Position numbers and translations under genes: made by a program
The notes under the pieces: model-generated
What the model saw: only the letters and a program-made list of their open reading frames with translations
The model's database searches: none
Told to the model about the DNA's origin: nothing
Source of the DNA: Candidatus Gastranaerophilales bacterium
GTDB lineage: Bacteria > Cyanobacteriota > Vampirovibrionia > Gastranaerophilales > Gastranaerophilaceae
DNA: 49,099 nucleotides
NCBI GenBank assembly: GCA_944322625.1
Contig: CALUPN010000005.1
Coordinates: 1-49,099, forward strand
Reading direction: 5' to 3'
In this document: one piece after another, positions 34,299-41,873 of the stretch
How the letters are laid out: the number at the start of each line of letters is the position of its first letter
Numbering within the stretch: position 1 is the stretch's first letter

Positions 34299-35036
34299 AT
34301 GGATTTATATTTTGAATGCAAATCAGGAATTTCAGGCGATATGTCGGTAGGAGCCCTGCTGGACATAGGTGCGTCAAAAGAAAAACTTGACAGAGCTTTA
34401 AGTTCAATGAAGCTGGAAAATGAATTTCAATATGAAATTACAAAGAAATCAATAAACTCAATTATGACAACAGATTTTAATGTTATTTTACCTCACACAC
34501 ATCACCATCATCATGAACACCGAAATCTTGTGGATGTGAATAAAATTATTGATAAATCTGATATGAGTGAAAAATCAAAAGAGCTTGCGAAAAAGATTTT
34601 TAAAATTGTAGCGGAAGCAGAAGCCGAAGTGCACGGTAAAGGGGTAAATGAGATACATTTTCACGAAGTCGGTGCAATTGATTCAATTGCGGATATAATT
34701 AGTTTTGCAGTTTTATTTGATGATATTAATCCGGAAAAAGTATATTTTTCTACTTTAACGGAAGGGCAGGGGTATGTTGAATGTGCCCACGGACGCTTAC
34801 CGGTTCCGGCTCCTGCAGTTTGCAAAATTGCCGAAAAATATAAACTTCCAATGCGTTTTACGGATAATGACGGAGAAATGGTTACTCCGACAGGTGCTGC
34901 AATAGCCGCCTCACTTTATACGGGAGAAAAACTTCCGGAAGAATTTATAATCAATAAAACCGGATATGGCGCAGGGAAAAGACCATACAAAATTCCGATT
35001 TTAAGAGTTATGTTAATAAATGAGAAAGGAGAATAA
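34299..35036 (+). CDS. larC: LarC N-terminal domain (LarC1), nickel-pincer cofactor biosynthesis
   Basis: 245 residues corresponding to the first domain of LarC (DUF111). Visible are FECKSGISGDMSVGALLDIG, the His-rich HTHHHHHEHR, IHFHEVGAIDSIADII, VECAHGRLPVPAPAVC, TPTGAAIAA and GYGAGKRPY. The nickel-inserting LarC is normally a fusion of LarC1 and LarC2, joined in Lactiplantibacillus by programmed frameshift. Here the frame ends after INEKGE and the transporter starts 2 bp later, so LarC2 is absent from this spot. AGGAG precedes the ATG. Co-transcribed with larB and the downstream genes. Confidence 0.9.
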   Translation: MDLYFECKSGISGDMSVGALLDIGASKEKLDRALSSMKLENEFQYEITKKSINSIMTTDFNVILPHTHHHHHEHRNLVDVNKIIDKSDMSEKSKELAKKIFKIVAEAEAEVHGKGVNEIHFHEVGAIDSIADIISFAVLFDDINPEKVYFSTLTEGQGYVECAHGRLPVPAPAVCKIAEKYKLPMRFTDNDGEMVTPTGAAIAASLYTGEKLPEEFIINKTGYGAGKRPYKIPILRVMLINEKGE

Positions 35037-35038
35037 TT

Positions 35039-35938
35039 ATGCATTTAGGAAACGGAATTATTTGTCCTGTTACTGGAATTCCAATGCTTGCTTTAGCCGG
35101 AGTAACAGCATTTTATACTTATAAAAAAGCAAAGAAAGAGTTTACTAAGGATAAAATTTTACCCGCTGTAAACTTAACAGCTTTAGTTTTTGGCTTGCAG
35201 ATGATAAATTTTGCAATCCCTCAAACCGGCTCTGGCGGTCATATTGTGGGCGCAATCATGCTGGCAGCGCTTTTAGGACCATACACAGCGTTTCTTGCAA
35301 TGTGCGCAATACTTCTTGTTCAAGCTGTATTCTTCGCTGACGGCGGCCTCTTAGCTTTAGGATGTAATATTTTTAATATGGGATTTCTTGCCTGTTTTGC
35401 AGCTTATCCCCTCTTGTACAAACCACTTGCCGAAAGAAAAAGAATGTTTTCAGGAGCTTTAATTGCTTCTGTTGCAGCTCTTCAATTAGGTTCAATAGCC
35501 GTTGTCGCAGAAGGTGCTTTATCCGGTTCTATTGCAGGAAGATTAGGAGATTTTACACTTTTAATGCAGGGGATTCACCTTCCGATTGGAATTATTGAGG
35601 GTATTGTAACCGGTGCAATTATTATTGCTGCTAAATTTGTTGATATAAAGAAATTTTCTTATTCAATGGGCGCTCTTGCACTTGTTTTAGCAGGAATAAT
35701 TTCCGATTTCGCATCTCAAATGCCTGACGGTCTGGAATGGTCGCTGCTGAATATATCCAATTCCGTAGTTGAGCAGACTCAAGGTGTAATTTATACCGTA
35801 TCAGAAGCTTTACAAGCTAAGACGGCAATTTTAGCCAATATGCCATTTACATCAGGCAGTATTGCAGGGTTATTCGCGGTTGCAGCTTTAATGTATCTCA
35901 CTTGTTCTAATTTGTGCAAGGCAGAAGAGAATGCATAA
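35039..35938 (+). CDS. CbiM/NikM-type S component of a nickel or cobalt ECF transporter
   Basis: 299 residues with about seven to eight membrane helices. It starts Met-His, as CbiM/NikM proteins must for the N-terminal metal site. The GSGGHIVGAIMLAALLGPY segment has His about 68 in the place of the second metal-binding His. FADGGLLALGCNIFNMGF and GIHLPIGIIEGIVTGAI are also family hallmarks. In a lar cluster the metal is presumably Ni2+, as in LarMN. No CbiQ or CbiO energising subunits are nearby, so it must use ones encoded elsewhere. The strong AAAGGAG overlaps the end of larC, and it overlaps larE by 8 bp. Confidence 0.9.
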   Translation: MHLGNGIICPVTGIPMLALAGVTAFYTYKKAKKEFTKDKILPAVNLTALVFGLQMINFAIPQTGSGGHIVGAIMLAALLGPYTAFLAMCAILLVQAVFFADGGLLALGCNIFNMGFLACFAAYPLLYKPLAERKRMFSGALIASVAALQLGSIAVVAEGALSGSIAGRLGDFTLLMQGIHLPIGIIEGIVTGAIIIAAKFVDIKKFSYSMGALALVLAGIISDFASQMPDGLEWSLLNISNSVVEQTQGVIYTVSEALQAKTAILANMPFTSGSIAGLFAVAALMYLTCSNLCKAEENA

Positions 35939-36692
35939 TAAATTCGAGAGTTTAAAAACTTATCTTAAGGAAAAGCAAGGACTGCTCCTTGCTTTTTCCG
36001 GCGGAATTGACAGCACAATGCTTCTTTATTTATGCAAAGATTTAAATATAACTGCAGTTACCTTTAAATCCGTATTCCAAACAGAAGAAGAAATCAGTTT
36101 AACAAAAGAGCTTTGCAAGAAATATAATGTTAAGCAGGAAATAATTGATTTTTTCCTCCTTGAAGATGAATTAATACGCAATAACCCCAAATACCGCTGC
36201 TATCTGTGCAAAAAGATGATGTTTACAAAAATCAGGTCAAAATATCCTGATAAAACAATTATTGACGGCACAAATTTTGATGATTTAAGCAGTTTCCGCC
36301 CGGGGTTAAAAGCTCTTAAGGAACTTAAAATTATATCACCGCTGGCAGAACATAAAATTACAAAAGCAGAAATAAGAGAGTTTGCAAGAGATTTGGATTT
36401 GCCAAACCATAATAAGCCTTCAACGCCCTGTCTTGCGACAAGATTTCCTTATAACATAATTCTTGCGGAACAAGAGTTACGGAAAGTTGAAGCAGGAGAA
36501 GCTGTATTAAAATCTGCAGGTTTTGACGATGTACGCCTGCGGCTTCACGGTGATATTGCAAGAATTGAACTTCCGAAATCAGAATTTAAGAAAATAATCA
36601 ATAATGAAAAAACCTTAAACAAACTTAAATCTCTCGGTATACGCTATATAACGCTTGATTTGGAAGGCCTTAGACGCGGAAGCATGGATTAA
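35931..36692 (+). CDS. larE: LarE, ATP-dependent sulfur transferase of the nickel-pincer cofactor
   Basis: 253 residues. The PP-loop pyrophosphatase motif LLLAFSGGIDSTMLLYLC (about 18-35) activates the pincer carboxylates with ATP. NPKYRCYLCKKMMF and STPCLATRFPYN are the family's cysteine-bearing segments; the Cys in PCLATR lies where the sulfur donor is expected in the self-sacrificing type, or it may help bind a cluster. ENE/TLDLEGLRRGSM end as in LarE. Last gene of the lar cluster. It ends 4 bp inside the convergent EamA gene. Confidence 0.94.
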   Translation: MHNKFESLKTYLKEKQGLLLAFSGGIDSTMLLYLCKDLNITAVTFKSVFQTEEEISLTKELCKKYNVKQEIIDFFLLEDELIRNNPKYRCYLCKKMMFTKIRSKYPDKTIIDGTNFDDLSSFRPGLKALKELKIISPLAEHKITKAEIREFARDLDLPNHNKPSTPCLATRFPYNIILAEQELRKVEAGEAVLKSAGFDDVRLRLHGDIARIELPKSEFKKIINNEKTLNKLKSLGIRYITLDLEGLRRGSMD

Positions 36693-37576
36693 TTATGCAT
36701 TACGCGTTTTCTTGTTATAATCAGGATTACCCCTGTAAGAACAGCAATTATACCTGCAATAATCCTTAAGGTAAGTTCTTCATGAAAAACGAGGACTCCT
36801 ATTATAATAGCGGTTATCGGTTCCAGCGAACCCAGTATGGCAGCTGTTGTTGAGCCTATAAGTTTTATTGAGATTGTAATTGTCTCTATAGAAATTATTG
36901 TCGGGAAAAGAGCAAGAGCGAATGCACAGCACCATAGAAACGGAGTATTCAGAGGCTGCAGGTTAGTACAAAATTTGAGGTTTACAATATAAACAAGCAG
37001 ACCAAAGAGCATTACGTAAAAACTCATCTTCGCACCGTTCATATGCTTTACCGGTTTGATATTTTTTACTCCCACAATATAGAGTGCATATAAAAGCGCA
37101 GAACATAATACCCATAAAATGCCTTTTATGTTTAATACAGCCTCTCCTTTACCGTGATATAAAAGCAAAATCCCCGATAAGATTAAGCAGGCAGAAAAAA
37201 TAAATGTTTTTGTAATCTTCTCTTTATAAAAAACTGCCATTATAAACGCTACAATAACCGGATATATGAAAAGTATTGTGCATGCAATTCCGGCTTCTAT
37301 ATATTGGAAAGCTATAAATAAAGTTAAAGACGAGAGTGAAAAAAATATGCCTAAGATAAAAAGCGGTAAAATTTCATTTTTTGAAATTTTAAAGGAGGTT
37401 TTTTTTATAAATTTAAGCCACAGACCGTACATAATAACAGCAAGCGCGTATCTGTAAAACAAAACGGAATTTGCATCAATCCCTGCCGAATACATCGGAA
37501 GAGCAAATAAAGGGTTTGTACCGTAGCTTGCTGAAGCAATTGCTCCTAGCGTTACGCCTGTAGCTTTTCTTCTCAT
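36689..37576 (-). CDS. EamA/DMT-family transporter
   Basis: 295 residues with about ten membrane helices in two EamA halves. Visible are NPLFALPMYSAGIDANSVLF, YIEAGIACTILFIYPVIVAF, LCSALLYALYIVGVKNI, and the second-half LIGSTTAAILGSLEPITAII. This drug/metabolite transporter superfamily exports or imports small metabolites, often amino acids or nucleosides. The substrate cannot be read from sequence. Convergent with larE, and probably not part of that operon. Confidence 0.9.
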   Translation of the reverse strand: MRRKATGVTLGAIASASYGTNPLFALPMYSAGIDANSVLFYRYALAVIMYGLWLKFIKKTSFKISKNEILPLFILGIFFSLSSLTLFIAFQYIEAGIACTILFIYPVIVAFIMAVFYKEKITKTFIFSACLILSGILLLYHGKGEAVLNIKGILWVLCSALLYALYIVGVKNIKPVKHMNGAKMSFYVMLFGLLVYIVNLKFCTNLQPLNTPFLWCCAFALALFPTIISIETITISIKLIGSTTAAILGSLEPITAIIIGVLVFHEELTLRIIAGIIAVLTGVILIITRKRVMHN

Positions 37577-37625
37577 AATATGATAATCTAACTTAAAACA
37601 TTTTAAAAAGCAATTAACTTCATGC

Positions 37626-37654
37626 TTGAGAAAATTTGTATTATAAGTTATACT
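37626..37654 (+). promoter_or_regulatory. sigma70 promoter of the secreted protein gene
   Basis: TTGAGA (37626-37631), a 17-bp spacer and TATACT (37649-37654), 32 bp before the ATG at 37687. Confidence 0.7.
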
Positions 37655-37686
37655 AAATTGTGAAAAAAAATTAGAGGTATTGAGTT

Positions 37687-38400
37687 ATGCTAAAAAGACT
37701 TTTATCACTATTCACAGTAGTATCAATTATCGGACTTAATACCATCCCCGTATTAGCCGAAAGCTGTGAAAAAACAGTTGCAGTAGAGCATTTAGATGTT
37801 CATAAAAAAGCTCCCTGCAATGTTGTTACAATTACAAATCTTAGAAAAACAGTAGAAAAAGGTAATGTTCTGCAGTTTGTATTTGATGAGAAATTTTTCT
37901 CTAAATGCGCTCAAGCAGGGCAAATGGTTCATTTTGTAGTCCCGCAGGCACTTTATACACAAGAAGGGACTTTAATCCTGCCTTGCGGAACGAAGATTGT
38001 TGCGGAAGTAACGAATATTGAAAAACCGAAATGGTTTAACAAAAACGCGCGTGTAAGTTTAATATTCAGACAAATAGTACTTCCGGACAATACCTGTATT
38101 GCAATCAAGGCAAGACCGTTCACTAAAGACTGCAAGCTGAAAGAAGGCCCTTGGACAACTACAGGAAAGCTTGTTCTTTCAACCCTTACTCTTGGGATAG
38201 TAGGTGCTGGAGCCGGAGTTGGTTTTGCATTTATTCCTAACCCTGCAGAAATCGGAGCAGGTTTGGCAATCGGTATTCCAATCGGCTGCGGTGTCGGCTT
38301 TGTTGTTGGGCTTGTAACCCCAGGTTGCCATTATAAAGCTAAAAAGGGTGAAGCTGTTTATGCTTTGCTGATAGATGAATTTAGTGTTTGCAATAAATAA
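37687..38400 (+). CDS. secreted hypothetical protein with C-terminal glycine-rich hydrophobic region
   Basis: 237 residues. It has a classical Sec signal peptide (LKRLLSLFTVVSIIGLNTIP) with likely cleavage after VLA (residue 24). The mature part is a beta-rich domain of about 130 residues with paired Cys residues, followed by a Gly-rich hydrophobic stretch (about 160-215, containing GIVGAGAGVGFAF and GAGLAIGIPIGCGVGFVVGL) that could insert in a membrane. It is the only gene in the window with an unambiguous Sec signal. It stands alone, with its own promoter and terminator. Function unknown. Confidence 0.85.
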   Translation: MLKRLLSLFTVVSIIGLNTIPVLAESCEKTVAVEHLDVHKKAPCNVVTITNLRKTVEKGNVLQFVFDEKFFSKCAQAGQMVHFVVPQALYTQEGTLILPCGTKIVAEVTNIEKPKWFNKNARVSLIFRQIVLPDNTCIAIKARPFTKDCKLKEGPWTTTGKLVLSTLTLGIVGAGAGVGFAFIPNPAEIGAGLAIGIPIGCGVGFVVGLVTPGCHYKAKKGEAVYALLIDEFSVCNK

Positions 38401-38410
38401 TGCATGCATA

Positions 38411-38446
38411 AAAAAAGAACCGTGTTTGTACACGGTTCTTTTTTTA
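38411..38446 (+). terminator. rho-independent terminator of the secreted protein gene
   Basis: Perfect 10-bp stem AAGAACCGTG/CACGGTTCTT with a 6-nt loop and T run. A runs on the other side make it possibly bidirectional. Confidence 0.9.
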
Positions 38447-38475
38447 TAACAAGTTCTACAACTATTTTAAATAAT

Positions 38476-38508
38476 AAAACCGGAAGTAATTTTACCTCCG
38501 GTTTTTAT
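38476..38508 (-). terminator. rho-independent terminator of the GH13 gene
   Basis: Stem AAAACCGGA/TCCGGTTTT with flanking A and T runs, 12 bp after the minus-strand stop at 38521. Confidence 0.8.
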
Positions 38509-38520
38509 TAAAACGGCATT

Positions 38521-40791
38521 CTATACCTTTTGTAATATTATGAAACTATTCGGTGCAAGCGAGAGATGCTGGTTCATATTATTAATATCTTCCCGACCCG
38601 CGTTTGAATATCCGGAACCGCCGTATTCTTTTGCATCACTGTTGAAAACTTCTTTCCATTTACCACCTTGCGGAAAGCCATAATACTCGTACGTACCGTT
38701 ATGGAAACCATAACCGTAGTTTTTGATAACAAGAAGTTCTTCGTTCCCCAGTTTTAAATGATGACTGTGAACAAGATGCTGATTGTCTTTATAAGTAGCA
38801 ACAATTTCACCCTTTGCCAACACTTCTGAACTATTAAGCAATTTCATTAAATCAGAATTAAACTTAACCATCTCCTGCTTCATATTTTTATATAAGCCGC
38901 CCATTGGCACTGAATCTATAATACAATCCGGTCGTGCTACAGATTCAAGAGTATCATAACCTTTTTGATTTAAAATTTTTTGTTTTTCTTGAGGATTAGC
39001 AGCCCTTTTAGCATTATCAACAGAAAGTTCTCTGAAGAATTTAAAATAAGATAAATCACCTTCATCATCTCCCTGAAAATACATTTTAGGTCCCGGAGTT
39101 GTCATAACTGTGCCCAGCATAAGCTTTTGTTTGGCAACTGCCGTTTCAAATACATTTATCAGCTCTTGCTTAGGAATAAATCTGTTTACCCCGAAAGATT
39201 TTTCAGCTTTAGCTATTTCATCGTTTGTCATATTTTCAAAACCGGCGGAAACAACAAGTTCTGCTAAATTTTGAGCAGCATGTGCAGCCTTCTGTCCTTT
39301 TGAAGCATCACTGTCGCCGTCAACTGAAATAAACAGATTAAAATGCCTTGCCATATATTTAGGAATAAATCTTGTTCCGTCCTCATTACCGATTTCGTCA
39401 TGGCTGTAACCGTATTTTATACGATAATGAGAAGTCGGCAAGTATTTATCAATATCATCCAATGCAAATACCGAGGGTTCTAATACAGCTCTTTCTACAG
39501 ATTCTTTATATTGAGAATCCCATTCACTATCAAAGCCAAGTCTTTTCGGAACAGTTTCTTGTCCGATATTATTACTTTTCACACTTCTGTCTATAAATTC
39601 CAAATTTTCATCGTGACTAAAAGTCGGAGGAGCATAATATGACGTAATTTCGGGGCGTTTATTTCTGTGGTCCTCTGCTATTAAAAATACATTTGGAGCG
39701 TGTTCATTAAGTTCTACGGCAAATTGTCTGAGTAAATAGTCCGAATCGCAACTACTTGTTAAATCAAATCTTATACCATCAACTTTGAATTCATTAGCCC
39801 ACCACAGAGCTGCATTAGTCATCCAATCTCTGACATATTTATTATTATCACCTTCATAATTTAAGAGATTGCCAAACTCTCCCGAGCCTTTTATATACGG
39901 TCCGGTTTCGCCCAAATAATCCCCATCAGGGCCTATGTGGTTCGGAACCATATCAATGATTACATTCAAGCCTTTGCCATGTGCATAATCAATAAGTTCT
40001 TTTAACTGTTCTGCACTGCCGAGATTTTCATTTACAGCAAACTTGTCAACCCCGTCATACCCCCACTGCTTTGAAAAAGTATTTTCAATAGGCATAAGCT
40101 CAATTGCAGTAGCCGTTCCTTTTTTTGCAATTGTATCAATTCTTGATTTTGCAGCTTCAAAAGTTCCTTCTTTGGTTAAAGTCGGAATGTTAACTTCATC
40201 AATAACAAGTCTTTCAAGACCTCTTAACGGTTCATTCGGCTTTCTTACAATTCTTCTGGAATCTTTACCTTCTAACCAATCAGTATTCTTCCATTCATAA
40301 TTATCAGTATCATAAACAGAACTCCAGCCGTGAATATTTTCCTGTTTCTTAGAATACGGATCTTTTACCAAATTTATATCATTATTTTTTGTGACAACTA
40401 TATATCTGTATTTATCGTTAGGCTTTGCATCTATATTATCTGCAACATAGACCCCTTCTCCTTTTTGTTCCATCGGGTAAATTTTGGAATTTTCATCAGC
40501 GGGAGTAAGTTCTTTGCGGATACCCGCAGCTGCTGCTGCAGCTGTTAAACCAAGAACCCCGACAACACGTTCTCTGACATCAGAAAGAGCGCCTGCAGCT
40601 TTATTTGCAACTTCTACAAATACAGCTTTCGCATCCGGGAAAGAAAACAATTTAAAATTAGTTTTTCCTGTTTTCTTCACATAATTAGCTCCCCAGCTGG
40701 CATGTTCCGCCCAATTTCTTTTAAAAGACGGGGTCTGTCGCTGCACTCTCGTGTTTGGAACCCGCACAGCACCAATGTTTTCAATTTTCAT
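38521..40791 (-). CDS. GH13 alpha-glucan-active enzyme (TreZ/GlgB-like)
   Basis: 756 residues from ATG 40791, chosen because AGGAG lies just upstream; the frame could extend seven codons to 40812. An N-terminal beta domain (CBM48-like) leads to the catalytic barrel. All four GH13 regions are present: DMVPNHI, GIRFDLTSS (nucleophile Asp), FLIAEDH (acid/base Glu) and YSHDEIGN (third Asp). IELMPIENTFSKQWGYDGVD and HIGPDGDYLGETGPYI recall malto-oligosyltrehalose trehalohydrolase, but a branching-enzyme role is not excluded. The N-terminus carries TPSFKRNWAEHASWG, the short F-K motif shared with other proteins here. No Sec signal. It lies 59 bp after era. Confidence 0.88.
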   Translation of the reverse strand: MKIENIGAVRVPNTRVQRQTPSFKRNWAEHASWGANYVKKTGKTNFKLFSFPDAKAVFVEVANKAAGALSDVRERVVGVLGLTAAAAAAGIRKELTPADENSKIYPMEQKGEGVYVADNIDAKPNDKYRYIVVTKNNDINLVKDPYSKKQENIHGWSSVYDTDNYEWKNTDWLEGKDSRRIVRKPNEPLRGLERLVIDEVNIPTLTKEGTFEAAKSRIDTIAKKGTATAIELMPIENTFSKQWGYDGVDKFAVNENLGSAEQLKELIDYAHGKGLNVIIDMVPNHIGPDGDYLGETGPYIKGSGEFGNLLNYEGDNNKYVRDWMTNAALWWANEFKVDGIRFDLTSSCDSDYLLRQFAVELNEHAPNVFLIAEDHRNKRPEITSYYAPPTFSHDENLEFIDRSVKSNNIGQETVPKRLGFDSEWDSQYKESVERAVLEPSVFALDDIDKYLPTSHYRIKYGYSHDEIGNEDGTRFIPKYMARHFNLFISVDGDSDASKGQKAAHAAQNLAELVVSAGFENMTNDEIAKAEKSFGVNRFIPKQELINVFETAVAKQKLMLGTVMTTPGPKMYFQGDDEGDLSYFKFFRELSVDNAKRAANPQEKQKILNQKGYDTLESVARPDCIIDSVPMGGLYKNMKQEMVKFNSDLMKLLNSSEVLAKGEIVATYKDNQHLVHSHHLKLGNEELLVIKNYGYGFHNGTYEYYGFPQGGKWKEVFNSDAKEYGGSGYSNAGREDINNMNQHLSLAPNSFIILQKV

Positions 40792-40850
40792 ATCAAATCT
40801 CCTAACACACACTAATACATTATTAATTAACCATATTTTTTTTATTAAAT

Positions 40851-41747
40851 CTATTGATCTTTGGATTTAAATCCGAAGTTTTTAAGGGTTTTGTCTCTTT
40901 TTCTCCAATCTTTTTCAACTTTTACTTCCAGACTTAAAAACACTTTCTTATCAACAATAGGCTCTAACTCAAGTCTTGCCTCAGTTCCGATCCTCTTTAA
41001 TAAGCTTCCTCCCTTTCCTATCAAAATACCCTTCTGACTGTTTTGTTCGCAATAAATTGTTGCATATATTTTATCTATCTCTTCTTTTTCTTCATATTTT
41101 TCGACCATTATAGCTACAGAATGCGGTATTTCATCCTGCGTATTTAATAAAACTTTTTCTCTTATAACTTCTTCAGCAACGGAGCGCAAACTCTCTTCCG
41201 TGACAATATCATCAGGATACAGCTTATCTCCGTCCGGAAGTCTTTTGAATATATTATCAAGGAGCGTCTCCTTATTTCTTCCTGTCTTTGCGGAGACTCT
41301 TAATACGGGGACATTTTCACTAAAAAGAGTTTTATAAGATAACAAATTCTCTTCAATTTTTTGGATATTTTTAACTTTATCGACTTTATTCATAACCATG
41401 ACTACCGGTATTTTAATATCCTTAAGCAGATTTTCCACTATCCATCTGTCCCCCTTGCCGGCCGGTTCAGATCCGTCTACAAGAAATAATACTAAGTCCG
41501 CATCGGGAACCGCAACTTTTGCCTCGTCAAGCAAAAATTCTCCAAGCTTATTAAGCGGTCTGTGTACGCCCGGAGTATCAACAAATACAATTTGTCCTCT
41601 ATCTTCCGTTAATATTCCTTTTATTCTCTTCCTTGTAGTTTGCGCCTTGTCTGTTGTTATTACAATCTTCTGCCCCAAAATCTGATTCAAAAGAGTTGAT
41701 TTACCAACATTAGGCCTCCCCAATATTGTAACAAAACCACACTTCAT
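40851..41747 (-). CDS. era: GTPase Era
   Basis: Ras-like GTPase needed for 16S rRNA and 30S maturation. 298 residues from ATG 41747, where homologs begin (MKCGFVTILGRPNVGKST); the frame could extend ten hydrophobic codons upstream but neither start has a clear ribosome site. G motifs: GRPNVGKS, the QTTRKR switch, DTPG, NKVD and SAK. The C-terminal KH domain has GILIGKGGSLLKRIG and binds the 3' end of 16S rRNA. Confidence 0.97.
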   Translation of the reverse strand: MKCGFVTILGRPNVGKSTLLNQILGQKIVITTDKAQTTRKRIKGILTEDRGQIVFVDTPGVHRPLNKLGEFLLDEAKVAVPDADLVLFLVDGSEPAGKGDRWIVENLLKDIKIPVVMVMNKVDKVKNIQKIEENLLSYKTLFSENVPVLRVSAKTGRNKETLLDNIFKRLPDGDKLYPDDIVTEESLRSVAEEVIREKVLLNTQDEIPHSVAIMVEKYEEKEEIDKIYATIYCEQNSQKGILIGKGGSLLKRIGTEARLELEPIVDKKVFLSLEVKVEKDWRKRDKTLKNFGFKSKDQ

Positions 41748-41790
41748 AATAATTAAGTATATCAAAAAATAAATCATCCAAGCATTTTTT

Positions 41791-41860
41791 TAAGTTTTGT
41801 AAACAAAAAAAGCAATTTATTAATAAAGAAATACTTTATATATGTAAGGGATAATTAAGT
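41791..41860 (+). promoter_or_regulatory. shared upstream module, copy C
   Basis: Box 1 TAAGTTTTGTAAA (41791-41803), identical to copy A, and box 2 TACTTTATATATGTAAG (41832-41848), two bases shorter than in A and B. Box spacing is 41 bp instead of 49. AAAGGGG precedes the ATG of the 607-residue coiled-coil protein. Confidence 0.45.
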
Positions 41861-41873
41861 AAAGGGGTAATCT

